NCBI GenBank assembly: GCA_040388625.1 | Contig: JAZKBK010000004.1 | Span: 1-64,000, forward strand | DNA: 64,000 bases | Reading direction: 5' to 3' | From: Gemmatimonadota bacterium | Lineage (GTDB): Bacteria; Gemmatimonadota; Gemmatimonadetes; Gemmatimonadales; Gemmatimonadaceae | Shown here: in pieces, positions 33,840 to 43,273 of the stretch | Numbering within the stretch: the first letter of the stretch is position 1 | Layout of the letters: each line of letters begins with the position of its first letter | Translations under genes and position numbers: made by a program | The notes under the pieces: model-generated | Seen by the model: only the letters and a program-made list of their open reading frames with translations | Told to the model about the DNA's origin: nothing | Databases searched by the model: none

Positions 33840-35453
33840 ATGCCCGGACGCTGGTTCCAAGCAGCAATTTTCACCCTCACGGCGTCGCTGTGCGCTGGCG
33901 CAGCTGGTGCCCAGGCGATCACCGGGCTGGGCGAAGATGCATCGATCACGCCGTCTGGCAGTTTCCGGATCAAGGTGGAAAGCGACTGGTCGTACTGGGA
34001 TCAGCTGTTCGTTTCCCCGAAGCCGGGCGTGGCGGGAGTTCTCCAACCGCTCGGCGGCCGGTTCAGCCTCGACAGCGTGGGGGTGGCACAGCTGCCCATC
34101 CTCAAGCCGGTTCAGGACACATTGCGGGCTATCACGGGCGTGTCAGGCCTCAACGTGTCGGTCGGGAAGACTGTCACGCAGGTGACCGACCGTGTCGCGA
34201 ACGTTCCGATATCGATCGAGGCCGGAATCTCGCGCTGGTTGTCGGTGACGGCGATGGTTCCGATCGTGCATACGCGGACGAGCGTGTTCTTTCGCGCGAA
34301 TCCCGCGGCGAACGAGGCCAATCTGGGTCCCAATCCGGCTGCGGCGGGAGATGCCGTCGCGCGCGCAACCGATTCCATCTTCACTGCACAGGTGATCACG
34401 GCGGCGACGGCGGTGAGGGCCTATTGCTCCGGCGCGGGCGCAAGCGATCCGCAATGCACCGGCTCCGCGGCGCTCGTCGCGTCAGCGACGGGATTCGGTA
34501 ACTCGGTCGCGTCTCTGTACATGAATGGCGCGCTGGTGCCGACGCGTGGAAGTTCCGTGCAGAGCGCCGTCGATGCGCGTGTCAGCAGCGTGCGCGGTGC
34601 GTTGAATGCGTTCGCGGCGAATCCTGCGACGGGAGTGCCGGCCATCACGGCGACGGGTGTCGTGGGAGCTCCGACTCCACTGGCGACGCCGGGTGTGCAG
34701 ACGCTGCTGAGCGATCCGTCGTACGGGGTCTCGCTGCAGCCGTTCCAGACGATCGAGCGAACGGGCCTCGGCGACGCGGAGCTGACTGCGAAGCTGCTGT
34801 TGTTCGATTCGTTTCGCGCACGCAACGCATCACGTTTCACGCCGCACGGAATCAATGCCCGGCTCGCTGTCGCTGGCGGATATCGCTTCCCAACGGGATC
34901 GCTTCCGGCGTCCGATGCGCTCACTGACATCGGAACAGGAACGCATGCAGGCGCGGTTCTCGCGCGCGGTTATCTGGACATCCTGCTCGGCGGTCACTTC
35001 TGGGTTTCCGGAGTTGCACGGTACGCAAAGGCGACGAGCGATTCGATGACGGTACGATACGCACCCGGCGTTACGTTCCCTCCGGCCGCCACCGCCGTTG
35101 CCGTCAATCGGCAACTCGGAAACATGCTCGAGATCGAGGCGACACCGCGCTGGGTGTTCAATGATTTCATCTCACTGGGCGGTCAGTATCTGTATCGTCA
35201 CAAGACGGCCGATGCGTACACGGCAGGTGGCGTTGCACTACCGGATCTCGGGCTTGGTACGGACTTCAAGGAGCAACGAGTCGGCGGTGGGATTGCGTTT
35301 TCGAATGCGCATGCAGTGAGTCAGGGAAAGTCGAAGATCCCGTTCGACGTGAGTTACCTGCATACGGAGACGGTGAGCGGGACCGGTGGCGCGGTGCCGA
35401 AGTTGATCAACGATCAGATTTTGATTCGGTTGTATTGGAGGCTGAAGCGGTAG
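33840..35453 (+). CDS. Predicted outer-membrane beta-barrel protein
   Basis: The 537-residue precursor has a clear signal peptide (MPGRWFQAAIFTLTASLCAGAAGAQ). The mature part alternates short amphipathic strands with Gly/Asn turns, such as PISIEAGISRWLSVTAMVPIVHTRTSVF, ARLAVAGGYRFPTG, RGYLDILLGGHFWVSGVARYAKAT and EATPRWVFNDFISLGGQYLYRHKTADAY. It ends in a strand NDQILIRLYWRLKR. An Ala/Ser/Thr-rich non-barrel region (about residues 165-310 of the precursor) is inserted. Porin-like transport is likely but no family is recognised. GAGAG precedes the ATG; it stands alone. Confidence 0.7.
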   Translation: MPGRWFQAAIFTLTASLCAGAAGAQAITGLGEDASITPSGSFRIKVESDWSYWDQLFVSPKPGVAGVLQPLGGRFSLDSVGVAQLPILKPVQDTLRAITGVSGLNVSVGKTVTQVTDRVANVPISIEAGISRWLSVTAMVPIVHTRTSVFFRANPAANEANLGPNPAAAGDAVARATDSIFTAQVITAATAVRAYCSGAGASDPQCTGSAALVASATGFGNSVASLYMNGALVPTRGSSVQSAVDARVSSVRGALNAFAANPATGVPAITATGVVGAPTPLATPGVQTLLSDPSYGVSLQPFQTIERTGLGDAELTAKLLLFDSFRARNASRFTPHGINARLAVAGGYRFPTGSLPASDALTDIGTGTHAGAVLARGYLDILLGGHFWVSGVARYAKATSDSMTVRYAPGVTFPPAATAVAVNRQLGNMLEIEATPRWVFNDFISLGGQYLYRHKTADAYTAGGVALPDLGLGTDFKEQRVGGGIAFSNAHAVSQGKSKIPFDVSYLHTETVSGTGGAVPKLINDQILIRLYWRLKR

Positions 35454-35471
35454 GAATCTGGTGTGACAGAC

Positions 35472-35485
35472 AGGGATGCATCCCT
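35472..35485. repeat. Perfect 14-bp palindrome between convergent genes
   Basis: AGGGATGCATCCCT lies 19 nt after the outer-membrane protein stop and 97 nt from the recN stop. It could form a short hairpin but has no T tract, so its termination role is doubtful. Nothing else is seen in the 128-bp gap. Confidence 0.4.
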
Positions 35486-35581
35486 CCCCCACCTTCGCAT
35501 GACATTCCTTACGCGGGCGATGCCTGGGCGTGGGAGCCGATCGTCAATCCTGCGCGGACCGCCAATTCGGCGGGTGTTGGG

Positions 35582-37249
35582 TTATGACCCTGCGGCTTGC
35601 AGCAATTCCTTCGCGTGTGCCCTGCTGGCCTTGCTTTCGGGATCGCCGCCCAGCATGCGCGCTATCTCTGTCACTCGATCGTTGGCGGAGAGGACACTGA
35701 TGTCTGCGGTGGTCACGCCTTCACGCGCGCCCTTGGCAACCACTATGTGATGGTGGGCGCGCGCGGCGATCTGCGGCAGATGGGATATTGCGAATACCTG
35801 ATGCTGCTCGGCGACTCGACGCATCGTATCGCCCACCTGCAAGCCGACGCGGCCACCGATTCCGGCGTCGACTTCGTCGAAGACAAGAGTCGGGATGTGA
35901 TCGACGGCTGCGAGCACAGTCTTGAGTGCGAGCATCACGCGCGCGAGCTCACCGCCTGATGCGACGCGTGCGAGCGGTCGCGGATCGTAGCCGACGTTCA
36001 GTGCAACGCGAAACTCAACATCCTCGGCGCCCTGCGGCGATATTTCCGCGCGCGGCGTCAGTGCGACGGTGAAGCGGCCGGAGTCCATTCCCAATTGCGG
36101 AAGCTCCGCGGACACTGCCTTGCCGATTGCGGTAGCAGCGCGCTTGCGAAGCGTCGTGAGACGCGCTGCCGCAGCACGCAGCCGGTCCGACGCTTCTCCT
36201 TCCTGCTTCCGGAGCTGCGCAACGTCGAACTCGGCTGAATCGACGAGATCGAGTTCGGCCTGCGCCGCGGCGCCTGTCGTGATGACGTCGGCGAGGGTGC
36301 CACCGTACTTCTTGCTCAGACGGAAGATCAGCTCGCGGCGCGCCCGAACGCCGGCAAGACGCTCGGGGTCCAATTCAACGGAAGACGCGTAGTCGGACGC
36401 TACGCGCGCCAGCTCGTCGAGCGCGTAGAAGCCGGTATCGTACAACTCCTGCATCTTGGACGCGCTTGCGTCGATCCGTGAGATCTGACCAAGCGCGCGA
36501 TGAACCGATGCGAGGCGCGCAAGCGCACCGTCCTCGTCATCGCTGAGCGCCTGCGACACTGCCTGCGCAAGTGTGCGCAACTCGTCTGCGTTCTCGAGAA
36601 CACGCGCGTCGTCTTCGAGTGTGACGTCCTCGCCCGGGACGAGCTGCGCGTCGCTGATTTCGCGCGCGACGTGTCTAAGGTAGTCCGCGCGACGCTCGGC
36701 GTCGGCGCGCCGTTTGGTGATCTCTTCGATCCTTCGTCGGATCGCCGCCAGCGAGGCGTACTCCGAAGCAACGTCACGCGCGGCGGTTGTGGCGTCCGCG
36801 TACGCGTCCAGAATCTGGCGTTGCGACTCGTCGTCGAGCAACGTCTGCGCTTCGTGCTGGCCATGCAGATTGACGAGCGACCGGCCGATCTCCGCGAGTA
36901 TCGTTGCCGTTACCGGCGTGCCGTTCACCCAGGCGCGGCCGCGCCCCGACGCGGCGATCTCACGCTTGAGCACCAGCGTTTCCCCTTCCGTGTCGATGCC
37001 ACGCTCATCTACGAGAGCCACAAGCGCCGGACGCCCGCTGAGATCGAAGACCCCCTCGACTGTCGCGCGCTCGGCGCCGGGGCGCACCAGATCGGCGCTG
37101 GCCCGTTCTCCCAGCAGCAATCCCAACGCGCCAACGATTATCGACTTGCCCGCGCCAGTTTCTCCCGAGAGAACATTCAGCCCGCGTTCGAGAGGAAGCG
37201 TTACCGAATCGATTATGGCAAAATTCCTGATTCGAAGTTCGGTCAGCAC
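35582..37249 (-). CDS. recN: DNA repair protein RecN
   Basis: The 555-residue SMC-like ATPase has LTELRIRNFAIIDSVTLPLERGLNVLSGETGAGKSIIVGALGLLLGERAS (Walker A), the QHEAQTLLD motif, a central coiled coil (about 150-370) and the C-terminal ABC half with LARVASGGELARVMLALKTVLA and PTLVFDEVDAGIGGRVG (signature and Walker B), then QVFAISHLPQIAARAHHHIVV. RecN acts early in double-strand break repair by bringing ends together. It is the last gene of the long infC-recN superoperon and overlaps nadK by 7 nt. Confidence 0.97.
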   Translation of the reverse strand: MLTELRIRNFAIIDSVTLPLERGLNVLSGETGAGKSIIVGALGLLLGERASADLVRPGAERATVEGVFDLSGRPALVALVDERGIDTEGETLVLKREIAASGRGRAWVNGTPVTATILAEIGRSLVNLHGQHEAQTLLDDESQRQILDAYADATTAARDVASEYASLAAIRRRIEEITKRRADAERRADYLRHVAREISDAQLVPGEDVTLEDDARVLENADELRTLAQAVSQALSDDEDGALARLASVHRALGQISRIDASASKMQELYDTGFYALDELARVASDYASSVELDPERLAGVRARRELIFRLSKKYGGTLADVITTGAAAQAELDLVDSAEFDVAQLRKQEGEASDRLRAAAARLTTLRKRAATAIGKAVSAELPQLGMDSGRFTVALTPRAEISPQGAEDVEFRVALNVGYDPRPLARVASGGELARVMLALKTVLAAVDHIPTLVFDEVDAGIGGRVGLQVGDTMRRVAEQHQVFAISHLPQIAARAHHHIVVAKGAREGVTTADISVLSANDRVTEIARMLGGDPESKASRAHAKELLQAAGS

Positions 37250-38115
37250 TGTTTGGGTTGATCGCGTGTCGGTAGTCCGCCCCAGCCGAGCTTGACGCGG
37301 AGCCGATCGAAGAAGCTGTTGCCCGGAAAGCGAACTATACGCACGGCGCGCGGCGCGCGGCGAACCGTTAATGTGTCGCCCGCAGCCAATCGCGTACCGG
37401 CCTGTCCATCCACGGTGATCAACACCTCGTCAGGACCGTCCAGCGATTCGAGAGTCACGGTGACGCTCGGCGGAAGGACTATCGGCCGAATGGCAAGCGC
37501 GTGCGCGGAGACTGGCGTGAGGATGATGGAATCGAGCGACGGCGTGACGAGTGGGCCGCCAGCCGACAGACTGTACGCCGTCGAGCCGGTCGGGGACGCG
37601 ACGACGACTCCATCGCTGTTGTAGTCGCCGAGCGTTTCGCCGTCGACGATAACCCGTACGCTCAGCATCCGTGCGAAGCCGCCCTTGTGCATCACGATAT
37701 CGTTGAGCGCCTGCCATTCTTCCGTAGGGGTTCCGTCGCTGTGCTTCGCTTCGCCGCGCAGTGCCATGCGCTCGTCGACGTCGTAGTCACCGGCAACCAC
37801 CGCTTCGAGTGCAGTCTTGAGCTCCGGCGCGCTGCAGCTGGTGAGGAAGCCAAGTCTTCCCAGGTTGACACCGAGGATGGGAACCGCTGCACCGTCGAGA
37901 AACCGGGCGGTGCGGAGCAAGGTTCCATCACCGCCAAGTGACAGCGCGACGTGAATCTGCGACGGCGACCTGAGTAACCGATCGTCGGGAGCATCGAGCA
38001 GGCCGGCTTCGAAATACAAGCTGACGCCGAGCTGACGCGCTTCGCTCTCGAGCACGTCCATGATGGATTCGAGCGCGGGGTATCCTCGATGACCGATTAC
38101 CCCGATGTTGATCAT
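37243..38115 (-). CDS. nadK: NAD kinase
   Basis: The 290-residue enzyme phosphorylates NAD to NADP. Motifs are HVALSLGGDGTLLRTARFL (GGDG), VPILGVNLGRLGFLTS, EEWQALNDIVMHKGGFARML (NE/ND motif region), DYNSDGVVVASPTGSTAYSLSAGGPLVTPSLDSIILTPVSAHAL. The last ~45 residues form the C-terminal strand region with VLITVDGQAGTRLAAGDTLTV. ATGA overlap with dxs and a 7-nt overlap with recN. nadK next to recN is common across bacteria. Confidence 0.96.
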   Translation of the reverse strand: MINIGVIGHRGYPALESIMDVLESEARQLGVSLYFEAGLLDAPDDRLLRSPSQIHVALSLGGDGTLLRTARFLDGAAVPILGVNLGRLGFLTSCSAPELKTALEAVVAGDYDVDERMALRGEAKHSDGTPTEEWQALNDIVMHKGGFARMLSVRVIVDGETLGDYNSDGVVVASPTGSTAYSLSAGGPLVTPSLDSIILTPVSAHALAIRPIVLPPSVTVTLESLDGPDEVLITVDGQAGTRLAAGDTLTVRRAPRAVRIVRFPGNSFFDRLRVKLGWGGLPTRDQPKQC

Positions 38116-40010
38116 CCGGCGACCGCCTCGGCGGCACTGCCGTGAAGCACGCGCACGCGCTCCGCGATTCCGGCCGCATCGAGTCCAGTCAGCTGTAGCT
38201 GGCGCGCTCGCGACGCCTGTTCGATGAATCTGTCGGCAACTCCGTGCGCAGTGACGCGCACGGTTGGATCCAGTCGCGCGATGACAGACGTCATGTACGC
38301 GCCGAAGCCATTGACCACGGTTCCTTCCTCGACCACGAGAAGATGACGATGGTCCGCGAGCAGTGCGTTGAGCGTGACTTCGTCGTGCGGCTTGAGGAAT
38401 CGGCAGTTGACAACCGTGATCGACAGTCCCTCGGCAGCCAGAACGTCAGCTGCAGCGAGTGCGTTGTTGACCATGGTACCAACGGCGAGCACCGCGAATT
38501 CGGAACCGTGACGCAACACTTCCCACGTTCCAAACGGGACCGGCGCGATCTCCGCGATCGGCGGAACGATGTCGGGCGACGCGTCGCGCGGATATCGCAG
38601 CGAGAACGAGCCATCCCTGTGCGCCATGCTGGTACGCAGCAGGCCGAGCATCTCGGTGCCGTTTTTGGGCGCAGTTACCGTTGCACCAGGAATCGAAAGC
38701 ATGTACGCGATGTCGTACAATCCCATGTGCGTCGGCCCGTCCTCGCCGACGAGGCCGGCGCGGTCCATGGCGAACACGACAGGCAGATGCTGGAGAGCGA
38801 CGTCGTGTATGATGTTGTCGTACGCACGCTGGAGGAAAGTGGAATAGATGGCGCACACCGGTTTGATCCCACGCGTCGCGAGGCCGGCCGCGAAGGTCAC
38901 GGCGTGACCTTCCGCAATTCCAACGTCGAAGAATCGCTTGGGGAATGCCTTCGCCATGACTCCTGTGCCGGTTCCGCTCGGCATTGCCGCGGTAATTGCG
39001 ACAAGCTTGGGATCGATGGCCGCAAGCTCCGCCAGCCCCTTTCCGAAAACCGCGGTGTAGCTCGGATTCGCGGATGACGCCTTGACCTGCTTGCCGGTTG
39101 CGGGGTCATGACCCGCGGGGAGCGCGTGCCACTTCTCGACGTTCTCGCCGGCCGGAAATCCCTTTCCCTTCTTGGTTACGACGTGAACGAGGCGCGGGCC
39201 TTCCATGGGGCGTACCGCTGCGAACGTCTCGAGAAGAAGATCGATATCGTGACCGTCGATCGGTCCGAAGTAGCGGAAGCCGAGCTCCTCGAACAGAACG
39301 CCCGGCGTGAGGAAGGACTTCATGCTCTCCTCCCACTTGCGCACCAGCGTACTCATTCCCTGCAACGGTCCCGGCATGCTGTCCACGACAGTGCCGATAG
39401 CTGAGCGCAGCCGGTTGTAGATCGGATTGCGCTGCACCGAGTTGAGATACTTGGCCATGGCTCCAACATTCGGAGCGATGGACATCTCGTTGTCATTCAG
39501 CACGACGATGAAATCGCGGCCGGATGCACCTGCATTATTCAATCCTTCATACGACAACCCCGACGTGAGTGCGCCGTCACCGAGCACGGACACCACCTTG
39601 AACGACTCGCCGGAAATATCGCGGCCGACGGCCATTCCGAAGCCCGCCGAGATCGCCGTCGCAGCGTGTCCCGCGCCGAAGGCATCGTACGGGCTTTCGG
39701 AGCGCTTGAGAAAGCCGGACATGCCGTTCTCGGTGCGCAGCGTGTCGAAGCCTCTGGCGCGTCCTGTAAGGAGCTTGTGCGGATAACCTTGGTGTCCGAC
39801 ATCCCACACGATCTGGTCGGTCGGCGTATTGAAGGCCGTATGCAGCGCGATGGTGAGCTCGACCACGCCGAGTCCCGCTCCGATGTGACCGCCGGTTCGG
39901 GCGCAGGAGTCGATGAGGAATGCGCGCACTTCGTCAGCGAGCGTGCGCAGCTCGTCGCGCGTTAGCGCCTTGAGGTCCGACGATGAAGTGATGCTTTCGA
40001 GTATTGCCAT
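38112..40010 (-). CDS. dxs: 1-deoxy-D-xylulose-5-phosphate synthase
   Basis: The 632-residue thiamine-diphosphate enzyme starts the MEP isoprenoid pathway from pyruvate and glyceraldehyde 3-phosphate. Visible are GGHIGAGLGVVELTIALH, WDVGHQGYPHKLLTGR, the ThDP motif VVSVLGDGALTSGLSYEGLNNAG, FIVVLNDNEMSIAPNVGAM, RYFGPIDGHDIDLLLE, FFDVGIAEGHAVTFAAGLA (catalytic Glu), DRAGLVGEDGPTHMGLYDIAYM and the C-terminal transketolase-type domain. Directly upstream is ispA (7-nt gap), so the operon couples precursor synthesis to chain elongation. Confidence 0.97.
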   Translation of the reverse strand: MAILESITSSSDLKALTRDELRTLADEVRAFLIDSCARTGGHIGAGLGVVELTIALHTAFNTPTDQIVWDVGHQGYPHKLLTGRARGFDTLRTENGMSGFLKRSESPYDAFGAGHAATAISAGFGMAVGRDISGESFKVVSVLGDGALTSGLSYEGLNNAGASGRDFIVVLNDNEMSIAPNVGAMAKYLNSVQRNPIYNRLRSAIGTVVDSMPGPLQGMSTLVRKWEESMKSFLTPGVLFEELGFRYFGPIDGHDIDLLLETFAAVRPMEGPRLVHVVTKKGKGFPAGENVEKWHALPAGHDPATGKQVKASSANPSYTAVFGKGLAELAAIDPKLVAITAAMPSGTGTGVMAKAFPKRFFDVGIAEGHAVTFAAGLATRGIKPVCAIYSTFLQRAYDNIIHDVALQHLPVVFAMDRAGLVGEDGPTHMGLYDIAYMLSIPGATVTAPKNGTEMLGLLRTSMAHRDGSFSLRYPRDASPDIVPPIAEIAPVPFGTWEVLRHGSEFAVLAVGTMVNNALAAADVLAAEGLSITVVNCRFLKPHDEVTLNALLADHRHLLVVEEGTVVNGFGAYMTSVIARLDPTVRVTAHGVADRFIEQASRARQLQLTGLDAAGIAERVRVLHGSAAEAVAG

Positions 40011-40017
40011 CTGCCTG

Positions 40018-40917
40018 TCAGTGCGTGCGAGTAATCACCAGATCGGCCAGGTGACGAAGCTCCTGGCTGAGCAGGTTGTGTTCCTGCAACGTGTTGCAAC
40101 CCTGCCTTGCGAGGGCAACAGCGCGATCCATTGCACCATTCACACCGAGCAACGCCGGATATGTGCTCTTGCCCAGCTCCGCGTCACGCCCAGCCGTCTT
40201 GCCGAGCGCGTCGGAGGAGGAAGTAACGTCGAGCACGTCGTCCACTATCTGGAACGCGAGGCCAATGTCGGCACCGAAGCTTCCAAGCGCCTCCACCGCG
40301 GGGCCGGCGGCACCTGCCGCCATACCGCCCACTTTTGCCGACGCGGCCATCAGTGCACCTGTCTTCGCGCGGTGAATCCGTTCCAGCTTTTCGAGCGAAT
40401 CTGCCGGAATGTCTTCGGCAATGAGGTCGTGCAGCTGTCCTCCAATCATACCACTGGCGCCGGCCGCCTGCATCAGCACGGCAACGATTGGCGCTGCCCG
40501 CGGAGCCCCGCCGTACATAGCCCGCACCGAGCGCGCAGCGGCCGCGGCAGCGATCGGGATAATCGCAACGCCAGCGACGACAGTCGCCGGGACGCCGCAT
40601 GCCTTGTGGGCGGTCGGACGACCGCGCCGCATGTCGTCGTCATCCATGCAGGGTAGATCGTCGTGCGCGAGGGAATACGCGTGCAGCATCTCCACAGCGG
40701 CTGCCAGACCGTAGACGTTGCCCCCACCGCCAGCTGCACGGTACGACGCTGCGACGAGAATGCCACGCAGACGCTTGCCGGGCCCTGAAAGAGCGTAGCG
40801 GACAACCCTGTCGAGACGTTGCGACATTGGCGGGAGGGTCTCGCAGGCCGCGCCGAGCGCAGCGTCGATGTAGCTGCGGTCGGATCCGAAGTCCACAGCC
40901 AGGTTTGGCTCAGACAT
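40018..40917 (-). CDS. ispA: Short-chain polyprenyl diphosphate synthase (farnesyl/geranylgeranyl type)
   Basis: The 299-residue all-helical prenyltransferase has the first aspartate-rich motif LAHDDLPCMDDDDMRRGRPT (DDxxxxD), GKRLRGILV, LIAEDIPADSLEKLERIHRAKTGALMAASAKVGGMAAG, and the second motif IGLAFQIVDDVLDVTSSSDALGKTAGRD (DDxxD-like DDVLD). The DDxxxxD first motif fits bacterial FPP/GGPP synthases; chain length cannot be fixed by eye. It lies between xseB (8-nt overlap) and dxs, the same xseB-ispA-dxs order as in E. coli. Confidence 0.93.
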   Translation of the reverse strand: MSEPNLAVDFGSDRSYIDAALGAACETLPPMSQRLDRVVRYALSGPGKRLRGILVAASYRAAGGGGNVYGLAAAVEMLHAYSLAHDDLPCMDDDDMRRGRPTAHKACGVPATVVAGVAIIPIAAAAAARSVRAMYGGAPRAAPIVAVLMQAAGASGMIGGQLHDLIAEDIPADSLEKLERIHRAKTGALMAASAKVGGMAAGAAGPAVEALGSFGADIGLAFQIVDDVLDVTSSSDALGKTAGRDAELGKSTYPALLGVNGAMDRAVALARQGCNTLQEHNLLSQELRHLADLVITRTH

Positions 40918-41122
40918 CGATGTCGCGTGTCTCGAAGACGCCTTCCGCGCTCTCGATGAGCAGTTGAACGCGTCCCTCGGCCCTGGTCAGTTCGTCGGAT
41001 GCGAGCCGGAGTATCTCGATCCCTTCCTCGAACAGCTTGAGCGCCTTGTCCAGCGGCAGTCCATCGCCCTCGAGATCTGCGACTATTTCCCGCAACCGCT
41101 CGACTCGCTTTTCGTAGCTCAT
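40910..41122 (-). CDS. xseB: Exodeoxyribonuclease VII small subunit
   Basis: The 70-residue helical protein starts SYEKRVERLREIVADLEGDGLPLDKALKLFEEGIEILR, the canonical XseB pattern (E.rL..Iv..lE....LdeaL..fEeGi.L), followed by a helix with EGRVQLLIES. It binds several copies per XseA. ATGA overlap with xseA and 8-nt overlap with ispA. Confidence 0.95.
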   Translation of the reverse strand: MSYEKRVERLREIVADLEGDGLPLDKALKLFEEGIEILRLASDELTRAEGRVQLLIESAEGVFETRDIDV

Positions 41123-42354
41123 GGCTTGTCCGCGACCCGCGCGGCGACGTCACCGTCGCGCAATGTGAGAGTGAAAGGCGCACCCGGCTTGAAGTCGGCG
41201 ACGCTTGCGAGCGTTGTCTTGTGGACCGTGTCGCGAGCGACCGCGTAGCCACGCGCAAGCGTCGCGAGCGGACTGAGCGCGTTGAGACGACCGGCGGTTG
41301 CGCTGATTGCCGCGCGCCGCCGCTCCGCATCGATCGACGCGGCGCGCCGGAGCGCCATGGCCCCGCTCTCGAGATCAGAGCGGGCCCGCGACGCACGCTG
41401 GGCGAGCGACGCACACAACTCGTCGCTCATGTCGCGTAGCGCGGCGAGCAGGTCGCTCCGCATCGGTACCGCTGCTTCCGCGGCAGCGGATGGAGTCGCG
41501 GCGCGATGATCTGCGATGAGATCGGCGATCGTCACGTCGATCTCGTGACCGACACCGGAAATCACGGGCACGGTGGAGTCCGCGATTGCGCGCGCAACGG
41601 CTTCGCTATTGAACGCCCACAAGTCCTCGCGTGCACCGCCGCCGCGTCCGACGATCAAAACGTCGATCTCGCCGAAGCGGCAAATGCGCTGGATGGCGGC
41701 GACGATTTCCGCAGGCGCGCCGGGCCCCTGCACCGTCGCGGCGCTCACCACGAGACTCACGTGCGGCGCGCGGCGACGAATCACGGAGATGACGTCGCGC
41801 AGTGCGGCACCATCCGGGCTGGTCACCATGCCGACGCGCGTCGGTGCCGACGGAAGGGCGCGCTTGCGCTCCGGAGCCAGCAGGCCCTCACGGTCGAGAC
41901 GCACTCGCGTTTCTTCCATCGCCTTGCGCCAGAGCCCATCGCCAATCGCATCGAGAGCGGTGACGTTGAGGTGCATCTCGCCGCGCGCGGAATACACGGT
42001 GAGCTGGCCAAAGGCCGTGACTTCCATTCCCTCGTCCGGCGACGCCGGAATTCCGCGCTGGCTGCGCGACCACACCACGCAGCGCACCTGCGCAGATGCA
42101 TCGCGGAGGCAGAAATACCAGTGCCCGTTTCTGTGACGCTTGAAGTCGCTGACCTCGCCGCGCACCCACAGCGGAGCGAACGAGCCCTCGATCACAGCGC
42201 GTGCGGTCTCGGTCAGCGACGCGACCTGTATCGCCGTCTCGGGGGATGAGCCCGGTGTTGCCGGCGCGACGATTGGTGTCGCGCCGGGTCCGGACCCGAA
42301 CAGATCGAACTCGACACCGGAGCGCGTCGCGCGAGAGCCGTATGAGCGTCTCAT
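41119..42354 (-). CDS. xseA: Exodeoxyribonuclease VII large subunit
   Basis: The 411-residue protein has an N-terminal OB domain (LWVRGEVSDFKRHRNGHWYFCLRDASAQVRCVVW, about 60-95), then the catalytic domain with PTRVGMVTSPDGAALRDVISVIRRRAPHVSLVVSAATVQGPGAPAEIVAAI, the IDVLIVGRGGGAREDLWAFNSEAVARAI core and PVISGVGHEIDVTIADLIADHRAATPSAAAE. A coiled-coil C terminus follows. ExoVII degrades single-stranded DNA from either end to oligonucleotides. An N-terminal extension of about 35 low-complexity residues precedes the OB fold. Coupled to xseB by ATGA. Confidence 0.95.
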   Translation of the reverse strand: MRRSYGSRATRSGVEFDLFGSGPGATPIVAPATPGSSPETAIQVASLTETARAVIEGSFAPLWVRGEVSDFKRHRNGHWYFCLRDASAQVRCVVWSRSQRGIPASPDEGMEVTAFGQLTVYSARGEMHLNVTALDAIGDGLWRKAMEETRVRLDREGLLAPERKRALPSAPTRVGMVTSPDGAALRDVISVIRRRAPHVSLVVSAATVQGPGAPAEIVAAIQRICRFGEIDVLIVGRGGGAREDLWAFNSEAVARAIADSTVPVISGVGHEIDVTIADLIADHRAATPSAAAEAAVPMRSDLLAALRDMSDELCASLAQRASRARSDLESGAMALRRAASIDAERRRAAISATAGRLNALSPLATLARGYAVARDTVHKTTLASVADFKPGAPFTLTLRDGDVAARVADKP

Positions 42355-42364
42355 CGCGCGGAGC

Positions 42365-43273
42365 TCACGCGGCCGCCAGACGCTGCGCCGCGCGGACAGT
42401 ATTGCGCAGCAACATCGCGATCGTCATCGGCCCGACACCGCCTGGCACGGGCGTAATGAGACCAGCAACTTCACGCGCGGCGTCGAAATCGACGTCGCCC
42501 ACGAGGCGTGTGCCGCTCTTCCGTGTCGCATCCGGAATTCTCGTGATGCCGACGTCGAGCACGGCGGCGCCGGGTTTTATCATGTCAGCCGAAATGAGAC
42601 CAGGCCGACCCACGGCGGTAATGAGAATGTCGGCGCAACGCGTGAACGACCCGAGGTCGCGCGTGTAGCGATGACAGATGGTGACAGTGCAGTTGGCCGT
42701 CGGCGCATCCTGCACCATCAACGCGGCCATGGGCTTGCCGACGATGTTGCTCCGGCCAACGACAACGCAATGCAGCCCGTGCGTCGTCACGTTGGACTGA
42801 CGCAGCAGTTCCTGGATTCCGGCGGGAGTGCACGGAACGAATCCATCGCGGTCGCCGGCTAGAAGCTTCCCGACATTGACAGGATGAAAACCGTCGACGT
42901 CCTTGGCCGGATCTATCCGACGGATCACCGCACCCGGTTCGATCTGTCGGGGAAAGGGCGACTGCACCAGAATGCCGTGCACCGACGAATCGCCGTTCAG
43001 CCGGTCGAGCAGCTCCATCAACTCGTGCTGTGACGTCGATGCCGGGAGGCGAATCGTATTCTCCTCCATGCCGACTTCAACACACGCACGCGCCTTGCCA
43101 GCGACGTACACGGCGCTCGCCGGATCGTCGCCAATGAGCACGACGGTAAGTTTTGGCACGACGCCCGTAGCCTTCAGCGTCGCGACTTCCGCACTCACCT
43201 CGCCGCGGATCCGCGCGGCGATGGCGGTTCCGTCTATCAGTTCAGCGGGCAATTCCGACGGCCCTCGTCTCAC
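42365..43273 (-). CDS. folD: Bifunctional methylene-THF dehydrogenase/cyclohydrolase
   Basis: The 302-residue enzyme interconverts 5,10-methylene- and 10-formyl-tetrahydrofolate. Motifs are [20 protein letters not shown] (catalytic Tyr and Lys), [34 protein letters not shown], the NAD(P) site [40 protein letters not shown] and the C-terminal [37 protein letters not shown]. The first 10 codons overlap rny by 32 nt; a TTG at codon 8 would shorten this overlap. Confidence 0.96.
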   Translation of the reverse strand: MRRGPSELPAELIDGTAIAARIRGEVSAEVATLKATGVVPKLTVVLIGDDPASAVYVAGKARACVEVGMEENTIRLPASTSQHELMELLDRLNGDSSVHGILVQSPFPRQIEPGAVIRRIDPAKDVDGFHPVNVGKLLAGDRDGFVPCTPAGIQELLRQSNVTTHGLHCVVVGRSNIVGKPMAALMVQDAPTANCTVTICHRYTRDLGSFTRCADILITAVGRPGLISADMIKPGAAVLDVGITRIPDATRKSGTRLVGDVDFDAAREVAGLITPVPGGVGPMTIAMLLRNTVRAAQRLAAA

